DNA of 11,362 bases from Cryomorphaceae bacterium. GTDB taxonomy: Bacteria; Bacteroidota; Bacteroidia; Flavobacteriales; BACL11. The position numbers were made by a program, and so were the translations under genes. The notes under the pieces are model-generated. The model was given only the letters and a program-made list of their open reading frames with translations, had not been told where the DNA came from and made no database searches. The stretch lies in the NCBI GenBank assembly GCA_014384505.1, contig JACNFT010000052.1, positions 1 through 11,362 of the forward strand, given 5' to 3'. Numbering within the stretch: the first letter of the stretch is position 1; the number at the start of each line of letters is the position of its first letter. Of this stretch, positions 1-5,443 are shown piece after piece.

Positions 1-158
1 TAAATTTCTTTTATACTAATGTCAGTGTCACCATCAACCCAAACACCTCTTTTTATTTTTTCTTGGTTTTCAATTATTTTAGCAATATATGCCCTTGGGA
101 ATTCTACTTCATATGTTGTAGAATGACCATTAAATTTTACTATTCTTACCTTTACCAT
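1..158 (-). CDS. Hypothetical protein, C-terminus at or beyond window edge
   Basis: An open frame starts at the ATG at 158-156, two nucleotides after the stop of the transglycosylase gene, and runs 52 codons to the left edge. The last two visible bases on the minus strand are TA, so the next codon may be a stop or Tyr; whether the gene is complete cannot be told. The product begins MVKVRIVKFNG and contains a segment FPRAYIAKIIENQ and then GVWVDGDTDISIKEI. It is a small, mixed-charge soluble protein that I do not recognise. The leader has no Shine-Dalgarno sequence, as elsewhere here. It is the third gene of the block driven by the promoter near 1000. Confidence 0.6.
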   Translation of the reverse strand, partial: MVKVRIVKFNGHSTTYEVEFPRAYIAKIIENQEKIKRGVWVDGDTDISIKEI

Positions 159-160
159 TT

Positions 161-670
161 TTATAAATTTAGTGTTACATAATTTTGAACTTTCTTCCAA
201 TAATGAGCAGTTGCAGATTTCTTGTACCCTGTAGGTCCGCCGTTCCAATTCCTAGCCATCTTTTCATAGGAACTTTTTAAGTGATAAGCATCAGCCCAGA
301 TATTAAACATCTCAATTGATTTATCACCACTCTTTCTATCACTATTTTTAAATCTTTTATCTAATCCTTGTTTTCTTAGTATCCTATTTACTTCTCTAAC
401 CATAATAGGCCTGATTTGTAAAAGTCCTACTGAAGGTGTACCTAAATTAATATCTCCAATTGTGGCAGGATTACCACCGCTTTCGATAAAAGCCATAGCT
501 TCTATTAATTCTTCTCGGTTATCAATCTTTCCATTAATGAGGTTAACTTCCTCTTCTATAATTTCAATAATAGGATTATCTATAACCTCTGTAGCCTCTT
601 GTTTGATACTCTTAGATCCTGTTAGAGTAAAAGCAAACACTGAGACCATTATAACATTAATATACTTCAT
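161..670 (-). CDS. Exported lytic transglycosylase / SLT-like lysozyme
   Basis: A 169-aa peptidoglycan hydrolase of the lysozyme-like SLT fold. Residues 1-18 form a short hydrophobic export signal without a lipobox cysteine. The catalytic domain covers about 53-165: AFIESGGNP carries the predicted catalytic Glu63, SVGLLQI (80-86) matches the SLT Gly-Leu-Leu-Gln motif, and ARNWNGG (139-145) with the Tyr/Trp-rich TAHYWKKV (154-161) matches the substrate-groove end. The family cleaves the MurNAc-GlcNAc bond. In a phage this would be host lysis or local wall opening; the signal suggests export through Sec, possibly with a retained anchor. The start ATG overlaps the previous gene's stop (TAATG), implying translational coupling. 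I see no holin or spanin next to it. Confidence 0.85.
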   Translation of the reverse strand: MKYINVIMVSVFAFTLTGSKSIKQEATEVIDNPIIEIIEEEVNLINGKIDNREELIEAMAFIESGGNPATIGDINLGTPSVGLLQIRPIMVREVNRILRKQGLDKRFKNSDRKSGDKSIEMFNIWADAYHLKSSYEKMARNWNGGPTGYKKSATAHYWKKVQNYVTLNL

Positions 671-975
671 TATCTACACTTAATAGTTGATATCTTTGAT
701 GTACCGGTATTAATCATATTTACAACTGCTCCCCAATTTTGATCATCAGCTTCCCATTCAATATCATGAGGTGTATGTTTCATCGACCAATTGCTAAGTG
801 AATGTCCATTTCCGTTCATTTTAAAATCACCATCAGAATTCTTTTTGAATTTTATGAAGTGTTTGTTATCACACATACAGCTAATAGTTTCAAAAATAAC
901 TTCTCTTAGATTTTCACTGTCGTAAAGTTCTGTAAATATTGGTGGGTTTTGTAATAGTTCTTGATACTTACTCAT
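670..975 (-). CDS. Hypothetical protein, first gene of left-most operon
   Basis: A 101-aa protein with no family I recognise. It is soluble, with no signal or membrane segment, and has a Cys pair in ISCMCDNKHF and a final KCR. The middle (GNGHSLSNWSMKHTPHDIEWEADDQNWGAVV) is rich in Trp and His. The start is supported by the promoter core at 995-1035 and an A-rich leader (AATTAAAAAATAAAAC) directly before the ATG. Its TAA overlaps the transglycosylase start by one base, so the two are probably co-translated. It could be an accessory factor for the lysis gene, but that is only position-based inference. Confidence 0.75.
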   Translation of the reverse strand: MSKYQELLQNPPIFTELYDSENLREVIFETISCMCDNKHFIKFKKNSDGDFKMNGNGHSLSNWSMKHTPHDIEWEADDQNWGAVVNMINTGTSKISTIKCR

Positions 976-994
976 GTTTTATTTTTTAATTATT

Positions 995-1035
995 AATATA
1001 GTATAAATATAATCAATTTTTTTAGATATTGAACT
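995..1035 (-). promoter_or_regulatory. Phage promoter A
   Basis: On the minus strand AGTTCAA (1035-1029) is followed after exactly 16 nt by TTATATTTATACTATATT (1012-995), 20 nt before the ATG at 975. The same two boxes with the same 16-nt spacing occur at four other operon heads in this window, which is the main evidence. Here the upstream box is degenerate (TTCAA instead of TTCAG). Confidence 0.7.
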
Positions 1036-1054
1036 ATAGTTTCACGTTTTGTTT

Positions 1055-1072
1055 AAAAAGTTATTAACAATT
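1055..1072 (-). promoter_or_regulatory. Distal palindromic promoter element, copy A
   Basis: The minus strand reads AATTGTTAATAACTTTTT, containing the perfect palindrome GTTAATAAC. Exactly 42 nt separate its end from the TTATATTTATA box. The same element at identical spacing precedes promoters at 3511 and 9262. It touches the stop codon of the gene at 1072-1410, so it fills the intergenic space. Confidence 0.65.
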
Positions 1073-1410
1073 TATTTAAAGATTGTACCAACTAAGGCTA
1101 TTCCAATTTTCTCTAACCTCGTAGCAGTTCTACCAGACCACATGTTGTTTTCTTCTAAGTCACAAGCCCAATCATTAAGAGGCTGTCTTAAAAATAAAAT
1201 GTCTACACGGTCTACTACAAACTGTTTAACTTCTGCACCGTTAGGTAATCTACATTCAAATGCTAATAGTGAATATGCCGCATAGTTATATCTAATTGCT
1301 AGTAGATGAAAACCCCAAGAGTTATCTCCATCATGTAATTGTAAGTCAAGCAGTCTTATTGATAAATTCCACTTTCTAGTTAACCATGCTATCTTTTGTA
1401 ATATTTTCAT
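1072..1410 (-). CDS. Hypothetical protein, last gene of the phosphatase operon
   Basis: A 112-aa protein of unknown function. It begins MKILQKIAWLTRKWN, an amphipathic basic helix, and ends with another hydrophobic-basic stretch (KIGIALVGTIFK). The centre contains SLLAFECRLPNGAEVKQFVVDRVD and then LRQPLNDWACDLEENNMW, which reads as a compact beta-rich domain with conserved-looking aromatics. Both termini could touch the membrane surface. The leader is SD-less and A-rich (ACTAAAACAAAGAAA), 19 nt after the phosphodiesterase stop. I recall similar orphan proteins in flavobacterial phages but cannot name a family. Confidence 0.75.
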   Translation of the reverse strand: MKILQKIAWLTRKWNLSIRLLDLQLHDGDNSWGFHLLAIRYNYAAYSLLAFECRLPNGAEVKQFVVDRVDILFLRQPLNDWACDLEENNMWSGRTATRLEKIGIALVGTIFK

Positions 1411-1429
1411 TTTCTTTGTTTTAGTTTGT

Positions 1430-2107
1430 TCATACTTTAAATATATTACCGTTACTACTTAATTTACCAAATTTTCCATCAGTTACTACAGATCCATTTG
1501 AGAATATAGTATCTAGTCCTGGTATTGTTCTAGTTCCTGCATTAATAATACCATCACAATTATGTATGTGACCAAATAACATTAGTTTAGGTTCTACTTC
1601 CTTTACCTTATTCGTTAGTGATTTGTCACCACAGAATTCTAAGTTGCTTAATCTATCATAAGATAGGTCTAGCATTCCCTTTGGTGGTCCGTGCACTACA
1701 ATGATATTTGTGTCATCTTCAATTGCAATTTGCCAGATTCTATCTAACTTGTGCCTTGCCTTCATAAAGGCCCATTGACCAAATGTCGGAGTGTGAGGTG
1801 AACCAAATATCTTAATACCTTCTATTTCGATAGTTTCATTTTCAAGATAGTGAATACCACGATCATTAAAATCTGATTTAGTGACAAACCTTTTCTCAAT
1901 ACTAGTATCATGATTACCTGCGACATATATTTTATGCTTTATAGGTAAATCACCAAACCAATCAATAAAGGCTCTAACTTCAGGTTCATTACTATACGGG
2001 TCTCTTGGATTACTACAATCTCCACTATGAATAACCATATCAATACCTTCTGGTATCTGAAGTAATTTATGGAACCCATGTGTATCACTAATGTGCCAAA
2101 TTTTCAT
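1430..2107 (-). CDS. Calcineurin-like metallophosphodiesterase (MPPED type)
   Basis: A 225-aa metallophosphoesterase with all five family motifs: D8-T-H10, G-D (29-30), G-N-H-D (64-67), H139 in VVHGPPKG and G-H-I-H (179-182). These ligate the two-metal centre. The order, length and the HGPPKG motif match the MPPED1/MPPED2 subfamily, whose characterised members hydrolyse phosphodiesters including 2',3'-cyclic nucleotides. It is predicted cytosolic. The neighbour transcribed just before it is a polynucleotide 3'-phosphatase-like HAD protein, so the pair may process 2',3'-cyclic phosphate or 3'-phosphate ends of RNA; that is inference. The leader has no SD. Fold confidence is high, substrate unknown. 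Confidence 0.9.
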   Translation of the reverse strand: MKIWHISDTHGFHKLLQIPEGIDMVIHSGDCSNPRDPYSNEPEVRAFIDWFGDLPIKHKIYVAGNHDTSIEKRFVTKSDFNDRGIHYLENETIEIEGIKIFGSPHTPTFGQWAFMKARHKLDRIWQIAIEDDTNIIVVHGPPKGMLDLSYDRLSNLEFCGDKSLTNKVKEVEPKLMLFGHIHNCDGIINAGTRTIPGLDTIFSNGSVVTDGKFGKLSSNGNIFKV

Positions 2108-2145
2108 TAATTTAATTTTTGTAAAACATTTTCCATATCTTTATT

Positions 2146-2727
2146 TTAAAAGTCACCAGGAGCTACTTGAAAACAGCTTAAGCCGTTATCCCTCCACATA
2201 TTTACTACTTTAGTTCTATCATCAAATACGCAAAGTATTCTATCCTTTTTATCACCAGGAAATATATCATCCAACCAACCTTGCTTTAACTTATCATCTG
2301 GCATAAATGCCCACGGATGGCCAGTCGGTCTCATCTTCATTATATTAAATGGAACATTATGTTTATCCAACCATGCGGCTGTCGCATCTTTAGTAGCTTT
2401 ACTCCTTCCTGAGAATATAACAATAGTAAACCCTTGTGCATCTAAAGTTTTTGCCATTTCAATAACTGAGTGGTTAGGTAAATCTAATTTAATATTATCA
2501 GGATCAAAAAATGTATCCCAATCCATTTTGCCATTTGATTTAGTAGAGAGTTTTCTCCTATCATCAATAAGAGCAAGAGTACCATCTAGGTCAAATATTA
2601 CTACGTCTTTTTTCATATCTTTTGTTTTAATTGGTTGTGCATACCATAAAGGATTTGGAAGTTCGGAATAATGATCCCATAACTTTTCCTCCAAAACATT
2701 AATGGTTATGTCGTTATCTAAATCCAT
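2146..2727 (-). CDS. HAD phosphatase, polynucleotide 3'-phosphatase-like
   Basis: A 193-aa HAD-superfamily protein resembling the C-terminal phosphatase domain of T4 polynucleotide kinase. Motif I is FDLDGT with Asp46 and Asp48; motif II is FSGR (Ser106); MRP, DD and Lys146/Lys148 lie in the motif III area; motif IV is VFDDR (Asp169/Asp170). The ending WRDNGLSCFQVAPGDF strongly recalls the T4 Pnkp end. There is no P-loop kinase domain, so only 3'-phosphate removal is expected. The 37 residues before the HAD core are an unusual extension. A second ATG at residue 38 is preceded by AATTAAAACAAAAGAT, the leader type used by other genes here, so a shorter product may be the main one. ATG 1 overlaps the stop of the 34-aa gene (TAATG). 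Confidence 0.85.
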   Translation of the reverse strand: MDLDNDITINVLEEKLWDHYSELPNPLWYAQPIKTKDMKKDVVIFDLDGTLALIDDRRKLSTKSNGKMDWDTFFDPDNIKLDLPNHSVIEMAKTLDAQGFTIVIFSGRSKATKDATAAWLDKHNVPFNIMKMRPTGHPWAFMPDDKLKQGWLDDIFPGDKKDRILCVFDDRTKVVNMWRDNGLSCFQVAPGDF

Positions 2728-2831
2728 TAAAATATCATGCTTACTAAAATAGTTGTATATAGGCAGATTGCAAAAATTGCTAAAACTTCTACTGAATCTA
2801 TTTGCTTTAAGTATCTTTTAATTGCTTTCAT
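2727..2831 (-). CDS. 34-aa single-pass membrane peptide
   Basis: A very short gene starting at ATG 2831, three nucleotides after the stop of the gene at 2835-3047 and ending in a TAATG overlap with the HAD gene. These junctions match the packing of the surrounding genes and are the main support. The product starts with a basic amphipathic stretch (MKAIKRYLKQIDS) followed by a hydrophobic helix of about 19 residues (VLAIFAICLYTTILVSMIF). It is most likely an inner-membrane peptide with the N-terminus in the cytosol. Function unknown. Confidence 0.6.
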   Translation of the reverse strand: MKAIKRYLKQIDSVEVLAIFAICLYTTILVSMIF

Positions 2832-2834
2832 ATA

Positions 2835-3047
2835 TTATCGTTCTAAAATTACAAAATCACCAAATGCATTATCAAACACTTTTATTAAATGTTCATAGTC
2901 ACCTTTTTGCATTTCATCTACAGGATTTTCAATACCAAATTTTTTAGATAGCCTATTTGCTAAACCTAGTAGTGCAAATGCATTTCCGTCTGGTCCTGTT
3001 AAATCTATAATCATTGGACCTAATTGTTTTTCTTTTTTTCTTATCAT
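2835..3047 (-). CDS. Small conserved-looking phage protein
   Basis: A 70-aa protein if started at ATG 3047, one nucleotide after the upstream stop. An ATG nine codons earlier (3074) would overlap the preceding gene by 26 nt, more than any other junction here, so I prefer the shorter form. After a basic start (MIRKKEKQLG) comes MIIDLTGPDGNAFALLG and a helix with LSKKFG, then GDYEHLIKVFDNAFGDFVILER. I recall this IDLTGPDGNAF pattern in small hypothetical proteins of large phages, but no function is known to me. Soluble and mixed charge. Confidence 0.75.
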   Translation of the reverse strand: MIRKKEKQLGPMIIDLTGPDGNAFALLGLANRLSKKFGIENPVDEMQKGDYEHLIKVFDNAFGDFVILER

Positions 3048-3048
3048 C

Positions 3049-3489
3049 TTATTCTGATTCGTTTGCCCATTCATTATCTAAATCAGCAGAACATTCAACT
3101 ACAGTACCTGAACCGTTTGCATAACTAATCATATCATCACATAGTTTATTTAAGTTTTCTAATGTACCTTCAAATCCAGGAATATCATTAGTTGCATATT
3201 TCCCTTCATTGTTAAACTGATCCCTTACTTCTTTAGTAAGTTCTGCTACAGAGATTTCCTCGTCGCCGATAAAGTCAACTTCATGTTCTCTGTATTCGTA
3301 TTTAGCATGTTCATTGCTTTTTGCAGATACAAGGTTTGAACAAACCTCTTTTAGATTGTCACAGTACATAATCATATCACCTTCAATATCCTTGATGATA
3401 AAGGTTTGACCACCTTTTGGTTTCCAATGTGGAGTTTGAGTGTCCGAGTAATTTTCGTAGTACTGAGTAAAGATTCTTAGTGTTGCCAT
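3049..3489 (-). CDS. Hypothetical phage protein, first gene of operon
   Basis: A 146-aa acidic, soluble protein without a recognised domain. It opens with a beta-like segment MATLRIFTQYYENYSD followed by HWKPKGGQTF, a combination I associate with orphan proteins of T4-like and other large phages. The C-terminal half is acidic with an early GDEEISVAEL stretch, and the protein ends in NEWANESE. The start is supported by promoter B (3511-3551) and an SD-less leader rich in A. The stop lies one nucleotide before the next ATG. No catalytic motif is visible. Confidence 0.8.
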   Translation of the reverse strand: MATLRIFTQYYENYSDTQTPHWKPKGGQTFIIKDIEGDMIMYCDNLKEVCSNLVSAKSNEHAKYEYREHEVDFIGDEEISVAELTKEVRDQFNNEGKYATNDIPGFEGTLENLNKLCDDMISYANGSGTVVECSADLDNEWANESE

Positions 3490-3510
3490 AGTTCCGTTTT
3501 TGTTTTAATT

Positions 3511-3551
3511 ATTATAATATAAATATAAAACAATTTCTTGGGTTCTGAACT
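3511..3551 (-). promoter_or_regulatory. Phage promoter B
   Basis: The minus strand has AGTTCAG (3551-3545), a 16-nt spacer and TTATATTTATATTATAAT (3528-3511), 22 nt before the ATG at 3489. It is one of six copies of the same AT-rich box and one of five with TTCA(G) at constant spacing. The gene immediately upstream (bS21) ends at 3590, so this promoter begins a new transcription unit. Confidence 0.75.
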
Positions 3552-3570
3552 ATAAATTCACGTTTTTTTC

Positions 3571-3588
3571 AAAAAGTTATTAACAATT
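3571..3588 (-). promoter_or_regulatory. Distal palindromic promoter element, copy B
   Basis: The minus strand reads AATTGTTAATAACTTTTT, identical over 18 nt to copies A and C, and again 42 nt upstream of the TTATATTTATA box. It lies two nucleotides beyond the bS21 stop codon. Confidence 0.65.
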
Positions 3589-3589
3589 T

Positions 3590-3778
3590 TTAAAACTGTT
3601 TATTTTGCTTTTGTTGATATATGGCTTTCTGTTTTTGCTTTCTCTTAGCTTCTGAAGGTTTAACAAATTCTTTTCTTGATCTAATATCTTTAAGGAGCTG
3701 TGTTTCTCTACATTTTCTTTTATACTGTTTTAGTACTTTGTCAATTGAATCTTTTTCTCCTTTTTTAATTATTAGCAT
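3590..3778 (-). CDS. rpsU: Ribosomal protein bS21, Bacteroidota type
   Basis: A 62-aa protein that aligns without gaps to bacteroidotal bS21: MLII start, IDKVLKQYKRK (12-22), FVKPSEAKRKQKQKAIY (38-54). The host protein is about 64 aa, so this is full length. bS21 sits on the 30S platform near the 3' end of 16S rRNA. In Flavobacterium ribosomes bS21 helps hide the anti-Shine-Dalgarno tail, with (from memory) Tyr54 contacting it; the phage copy also has Tyr at 54. Charge is strongly basic as in the family. The leader (AAAAACAAAAACTTAAAT) has no SD. It follows two tRNA or tRNA-like genes in one operon, giving a translation-oriented cluster. Phage-encoded bS21 is known from several large phages. 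Confidence 0.9.
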   Translation of the reverse strand: MLIIKKGEKDSIDKVLKQYKRKCRETQLLKDIRSRKEFVKPSEAKRKQKQKAIYQQKQNKQF

Positions 3779-3814
3779 ATTTAAGTTTTTGTTTTTATAT
3801 TTATTAGATTAAGG

Positions 3815-3891
3815 TCGGGAAGATGAGACTTGAACTCATATGTAACCAATTACTCTTTCTACAAGGTATAAGCTTGAGGAGATACATCCCG
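3815..3891 (-). tRNA. Aberrant tRNA-like gene lacking a D arm, anticodon-like UAU
   Basis: A 77-nt element with a clear tRNA 3' half: a perfect 5-bp T stem with loop TTCAAGT (3839-3823), acceptor strands CGGGATG (3891-3885) and CTTCCCG (3822-3816) pairing except one T-T, discriminator A and no encoded CCA. No D arm with GG can be formed. Instead, after TATCTCC, a 4-bp stem CAAG/CTTG (3876-3873, 3865-3862) encloses the 7-nt loop CTTATAC, which has T at the position-33 place, TAT as anticodon and A37. A second hairpin GTAA-TTGG-TTAC (3853-3842) follows in the variable region. It could be a D-armless tRNA(Ile)-like RNA, a decayed tRNA or a tRNA mimic. It lies 8 nt from tRNA-Arg. Confidence 0.5.
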
Positions 3892-3899
3892 AATCGCGG

Positions 3900-3973
<74 letters not shown>

Positions 3974-3979
3974 AAATCT

Positions 3980-4120
3980 TTATGATGTTAAAGCTGCTAT
4001 AATTAATGTAACAACCAATCCTATTATTGCAATAAAAGCCCCTATATAAGCTCCTCTTACTTGTTCTTTAGATCTCCCTTGTCTATACATATTATTTTCT
4101 TTTACCTTTTTCCAATTCAT
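3980..4120 (-). CDS. 46-aa single-pass membrane protein
   Basis: A small gene starting at ATG 4120, one nucleotide after the upstream stop (TAATATG junction), and ending 6 nt before tRNA-Arg. The first 24 residues are polar and basic (MNWKKVKENNMYRQGRSKEQ), followed by a membrane helix of about 20 residues (YIGAFIAIIGLVVTLIIAAL) and a short TS end. The positive-inside rule places the N-terminus in the cytosol. Nothing indicates a family. Its junctions fit the operon, which supports it as a real gene despite its size. Confidence 0.65.
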   Translation of the reverse strand: MNWKKVKENNMYRQGRSKEQVRGAYIGAFIAIIGLVVTLIIAALTS

Positions 4121-4121
4121 A

Positions 4122-4349
4122 TTATTCTAATTCTCCGTTACTCCATGCTTCATAAATTATTTCCATAATACCTGTATCAGTATCAGCTTCTTCCCAGCCA
4201 GTAGATTCATTCCATACAAAGAATTCTGTACTCTTTGGAGTTTCAGCAATTCTTACTGATAAGTTTTCTCCATTTACTTCAAGATCGTATTCATTAGTGG
4301 TTGCCCACCATACTTCGTCTTTGGATTTTACATCGATAGTATTTTCCAT
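4122..4349 (-). CDS. Hypothetical acidic protein
   Basis: A 75-aa acidic protein without a recognised family. It is Trp-rich (EVWWATTNEYDL, FFVWNESTGWEE, YEAWSNGELE) and reads as alternating beta strands with one C-terminal helix, a small antiparallel domain. There is no signal or membrane segment. It is second in its operon: the start is two nucleotides after the preceding stop and the TAA is one nucleotide before the next ATG. Small acidic early phage proteins often bind host proteins, but nothing here identifies a target. Confidence 0.75.
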   Translation of the reverse strand: MENTIDVKSKDEVWWATTNEYDLEVNGENLSVRIAETPKSTEFFVWNESTGWEEADTDTGIMEIIYEAWSNGELE

Positions 4350-4351
4350 GA

Positions 4352-4615
4352 TTAGAGTTTCTTTAATGTTTCGTCTTTGATACCAACAGTCTTGTCATAA
4401 TACCTTTCACCACAGATAGCATCCTTGTATTGTTCAGCCCAGTCTGGTCGGATTGAATAACCGTTTGCATTAGTTCCAATAACTCTTCCTTTTTCAAGTT
4501 TGTCTCTGAACACTGGAAGTACATTACCATCACGATCAGTTTTACCTTCAGGGTGTGGTACACATGTCATTGGCCTGATCCATGAAACTTTGTCACCTCT
4601 ATTAAATTCTGCCAT
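4352..4615 (-). CDS. Hypothetical protein with SH3/KOW-like strand pattern
   Basis: An 87-aa soluble protein, first gene of the operon that also contains tRNA-Arg and bS21. It begins MAEFNRGDKVSWIRP and later has KGRVIGTNANGYSIRPDWAE, a pattern resembling small beta-barrel domains (GDKV...GRVIG...Y.I). This likeness is weak and not a family assignment. Two Cys (in MTCVP and AICGE) are present without a metal-binding spacing. The start is supported by promoter D 19-20 nt upstream and the leader AACAATTAAACTATAAATAAT. Another ORF in a different frame over the same bases (4363-4563) is a shadow. Confidence 0.75.
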   Translation of the reverse strand: MAEFNRGDKVSWIRPMTCVPHPEGKTDRDGNVLPVFRDKLEKGRVIGTNANGYSIRPDWAEQYKDAICGERYYDKTVGIKDETLKKL

Positions 4616-4634
4616 ATTATTTATAGTTTAATTG

Positions 4635-4674
4635 TTATAGTATAATTATAATCTATTTGCTTTAATTCTGAAAG
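4635..4674 (-). promoter_or_regulatory. Phage promoter D
   Basis: The minus strand reads CTTTCAG (4674-4668), a 16-nt spacer and TTATAATTATACTATAA (4651-4635), 19 nt before ATG 4615. The upstream box lies inside the last codons of the PspC gene (the Phe-Gln codons), so promoter and coding sequence overlap. It drives the operon ending in bS21. Confidence 0.75.
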
Positions 4675-4838
4675 CCCTTTTTAAGAAATATCCACAGAAC
4701 TAAATAAATGCATAAAGCTGCAGGAACTACAAATAAAAAAGCTACTCTCCATAAGATTGAAGGTATTCCTGACCATTCTCCTAAACCTTGGCATACACCA
4801 CCTATGTATCCGTTTCCTCTGTATAGTTTTGTATTCAT
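4662..4838 (-). CDS. PspC-domain small membrane protein
   Basis: A 58-aa protein that is almost only a PspC domain: KLYRGNGYIGGVCQGLGEW (4-22) matches the family's Leu-Tyr-Arg...GGVCxGLxE core, GIPSILWRVAF (24-34) matches the following Ile-Pro-(x)-Trp-Arg segment, and FVVPAALCIYLVLWIFL (36-52) is the membrane helix. PspC proteins act in phage-shock/membrane stress signalling; full-length ones are usually longer and have extra domains. The gene lies 17 nt after tRNA-Leu in the same transcript. Its last codons contain the upstream box of promoter D. A phage PspC might dampen or imitate the host envelope-stress response; this is inference. Confidence 0.8.
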   Translation of the reverse strand: MNTKLYRGNGYIGGVCQGLGEWSGIPSILWRVAFLFVVPAALCIYLVLWIFLKKGFQN

Positions 4839-4855
4839 ATCTTTTTAGCTTTAGG

Positions 4856-4941
4856 TACCGCTGGAGGGACTCGAACCCTCACTCACCATTCGGCGAAACA
4901 GATTTTAAGTCTGTCGTGTCTACCAATTCCACCACAGCGGT
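4856..4941 (-). tRNA. tRNA-Leu(UAA)
   Basis: An 86-nt type II tRNA. The acceptor ACCGCTG pairs perfectly with CAGCGGT. The D arm contains AATTGGTAGAC. The anticodon arm is ACAGA-CTTAAAA-TCTGT with anticodon TAA (4907-4905). A long variable arm follows (TTCGCCGAATGGTGAGT), then the T arm GAGGG-TTCGAGT-CCCTC. The discriminator is A, as expected for Leu. CCA is not encoded (ACCT). It reads UUA, the main Leu codon in AT-rich genes, and lies 7 nt after an orphan gene within a transcription unit. It is more GC-rich than its surroundings. Confidence 0.95.
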
Positions 4942-4948
4942 AGCGGTT

Positions 4949-5197
4949 TTAAAATTCCATATCTAATGCAACCATGCTGCGATGTTCTTCTGGGCAATTA
5001 TACTTTATTAAAAAATCTAACATCTTACCTCTACTTCCTCCCATACCTGAATGCCATTCTTCAATAACAGTATCTTTACCATTACGAGTTTCTATGATGT
5101 CATACCAATAACCTAAAACATGATCAAATCCCCAGTTAAGATCTACTTTACAATTATCTTCTGTTACTCCATGCATTCTTGAATTATATCGACTCAT
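4949..5197 (-). CDS. Hypothetical protein, first gene of the tRNA-Leu/PspC operon
   Basis: An 82-aa soluble protein I cannot assign. It contains NWGFDHVLGYWYDIIET (22-38), then a charged stretch, EEWHSGMGGSRGKMLDFL and a C-terminal EEHRSMVALDMEF. The Trp/Tyr-rich centre and Gly-rich linker look like a compact domain. The start follows promoter E by 13 nt with the leader AACAAACAAATTAAAA. The stop is 7 nt from the 5' end of tRNA-Leu, so its mRNA 3' end would be released by tRNA processing. Confidence 0.75.
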   Translation of the reverse strand: MSRYNSRMHGVTEDNCKVDLNWGFDHVLGYWYDIIETRNGKDTVIEEWHSGMGGSRGKMLDFLIKYNCPEEHRSMVALDMEF

Positions 5198-5210
5198 TTT
5201 TAATTTGTTT

Positions 5211-5251
5211 GTTATACTATAATAATAATCTATAAAAGTTTATTCTGAAAG
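5211..5251 (-). promoter_or_regulatory. Phage promoter E
   Basis: The minus strand has CTTTCAG (5251-5245), a 16-nt spacer and TTATTATTATAGTATAAC (5228-5211), 13 nt before the ATG at 5197. The CTTTCAG begins immediately after the stop codon of the gene at 5252-5443. Confidence 0.75.
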
Positions 5252-5443
5252 TTAATCTACACTGTTATATCCTATTATAAATTTAATTAAGCAATATGGC
5301 CATGCAGTAACCCAAAAGGCTCTTTGCCAATTATTAGTATCTTTTCTACCTGGATGTTTGTATACTTTCAATAAGTGTTCAAATCCTGCTGAAAATATAA
5401 TACCACAAAGCATGTAAATTGCTATATAATTAATTGTTGTCAT
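5252..5443 (-). CDS. Small membrane protein, two hydrophobic segments
   Basis: A 63-aa protein. Residues 5-20 (NYIAIYMLCGIIFSAG) form one membrane segment; after a basic polar loop (KVYKHPGRKDTNNWQR) residues 43-58 (FWVTAWPYCLIKFIIG) form a second. A helical hairpin with the basic loop in the cytosol is likely. The layout is holin-like in outline, but it is far from the lysis gene and has no diagnostic motif, so that remains only a possibility. Its ATG overlaps the end of the previous gene by 14 nt. It is the last gene of the long operon begun by promoter F. Confidence 0.7.
   Translation of the reverse strand: MTTINYIAIYMLCGIIFSAGFEHLLKVYKHPGRKDTNNWQRAFWVTAWPYCLIKFIIGYNSVD

Noticed and set aside
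1049..1285. Plus-strand open frames opposite minus-strand genes (also 462-683, 3621-3812, 8765-9028, 9867-10088, 10105-10401)
   Set aside because: They are antisense shadows of well-supported minus-strand genes, without leaders or domain signals.
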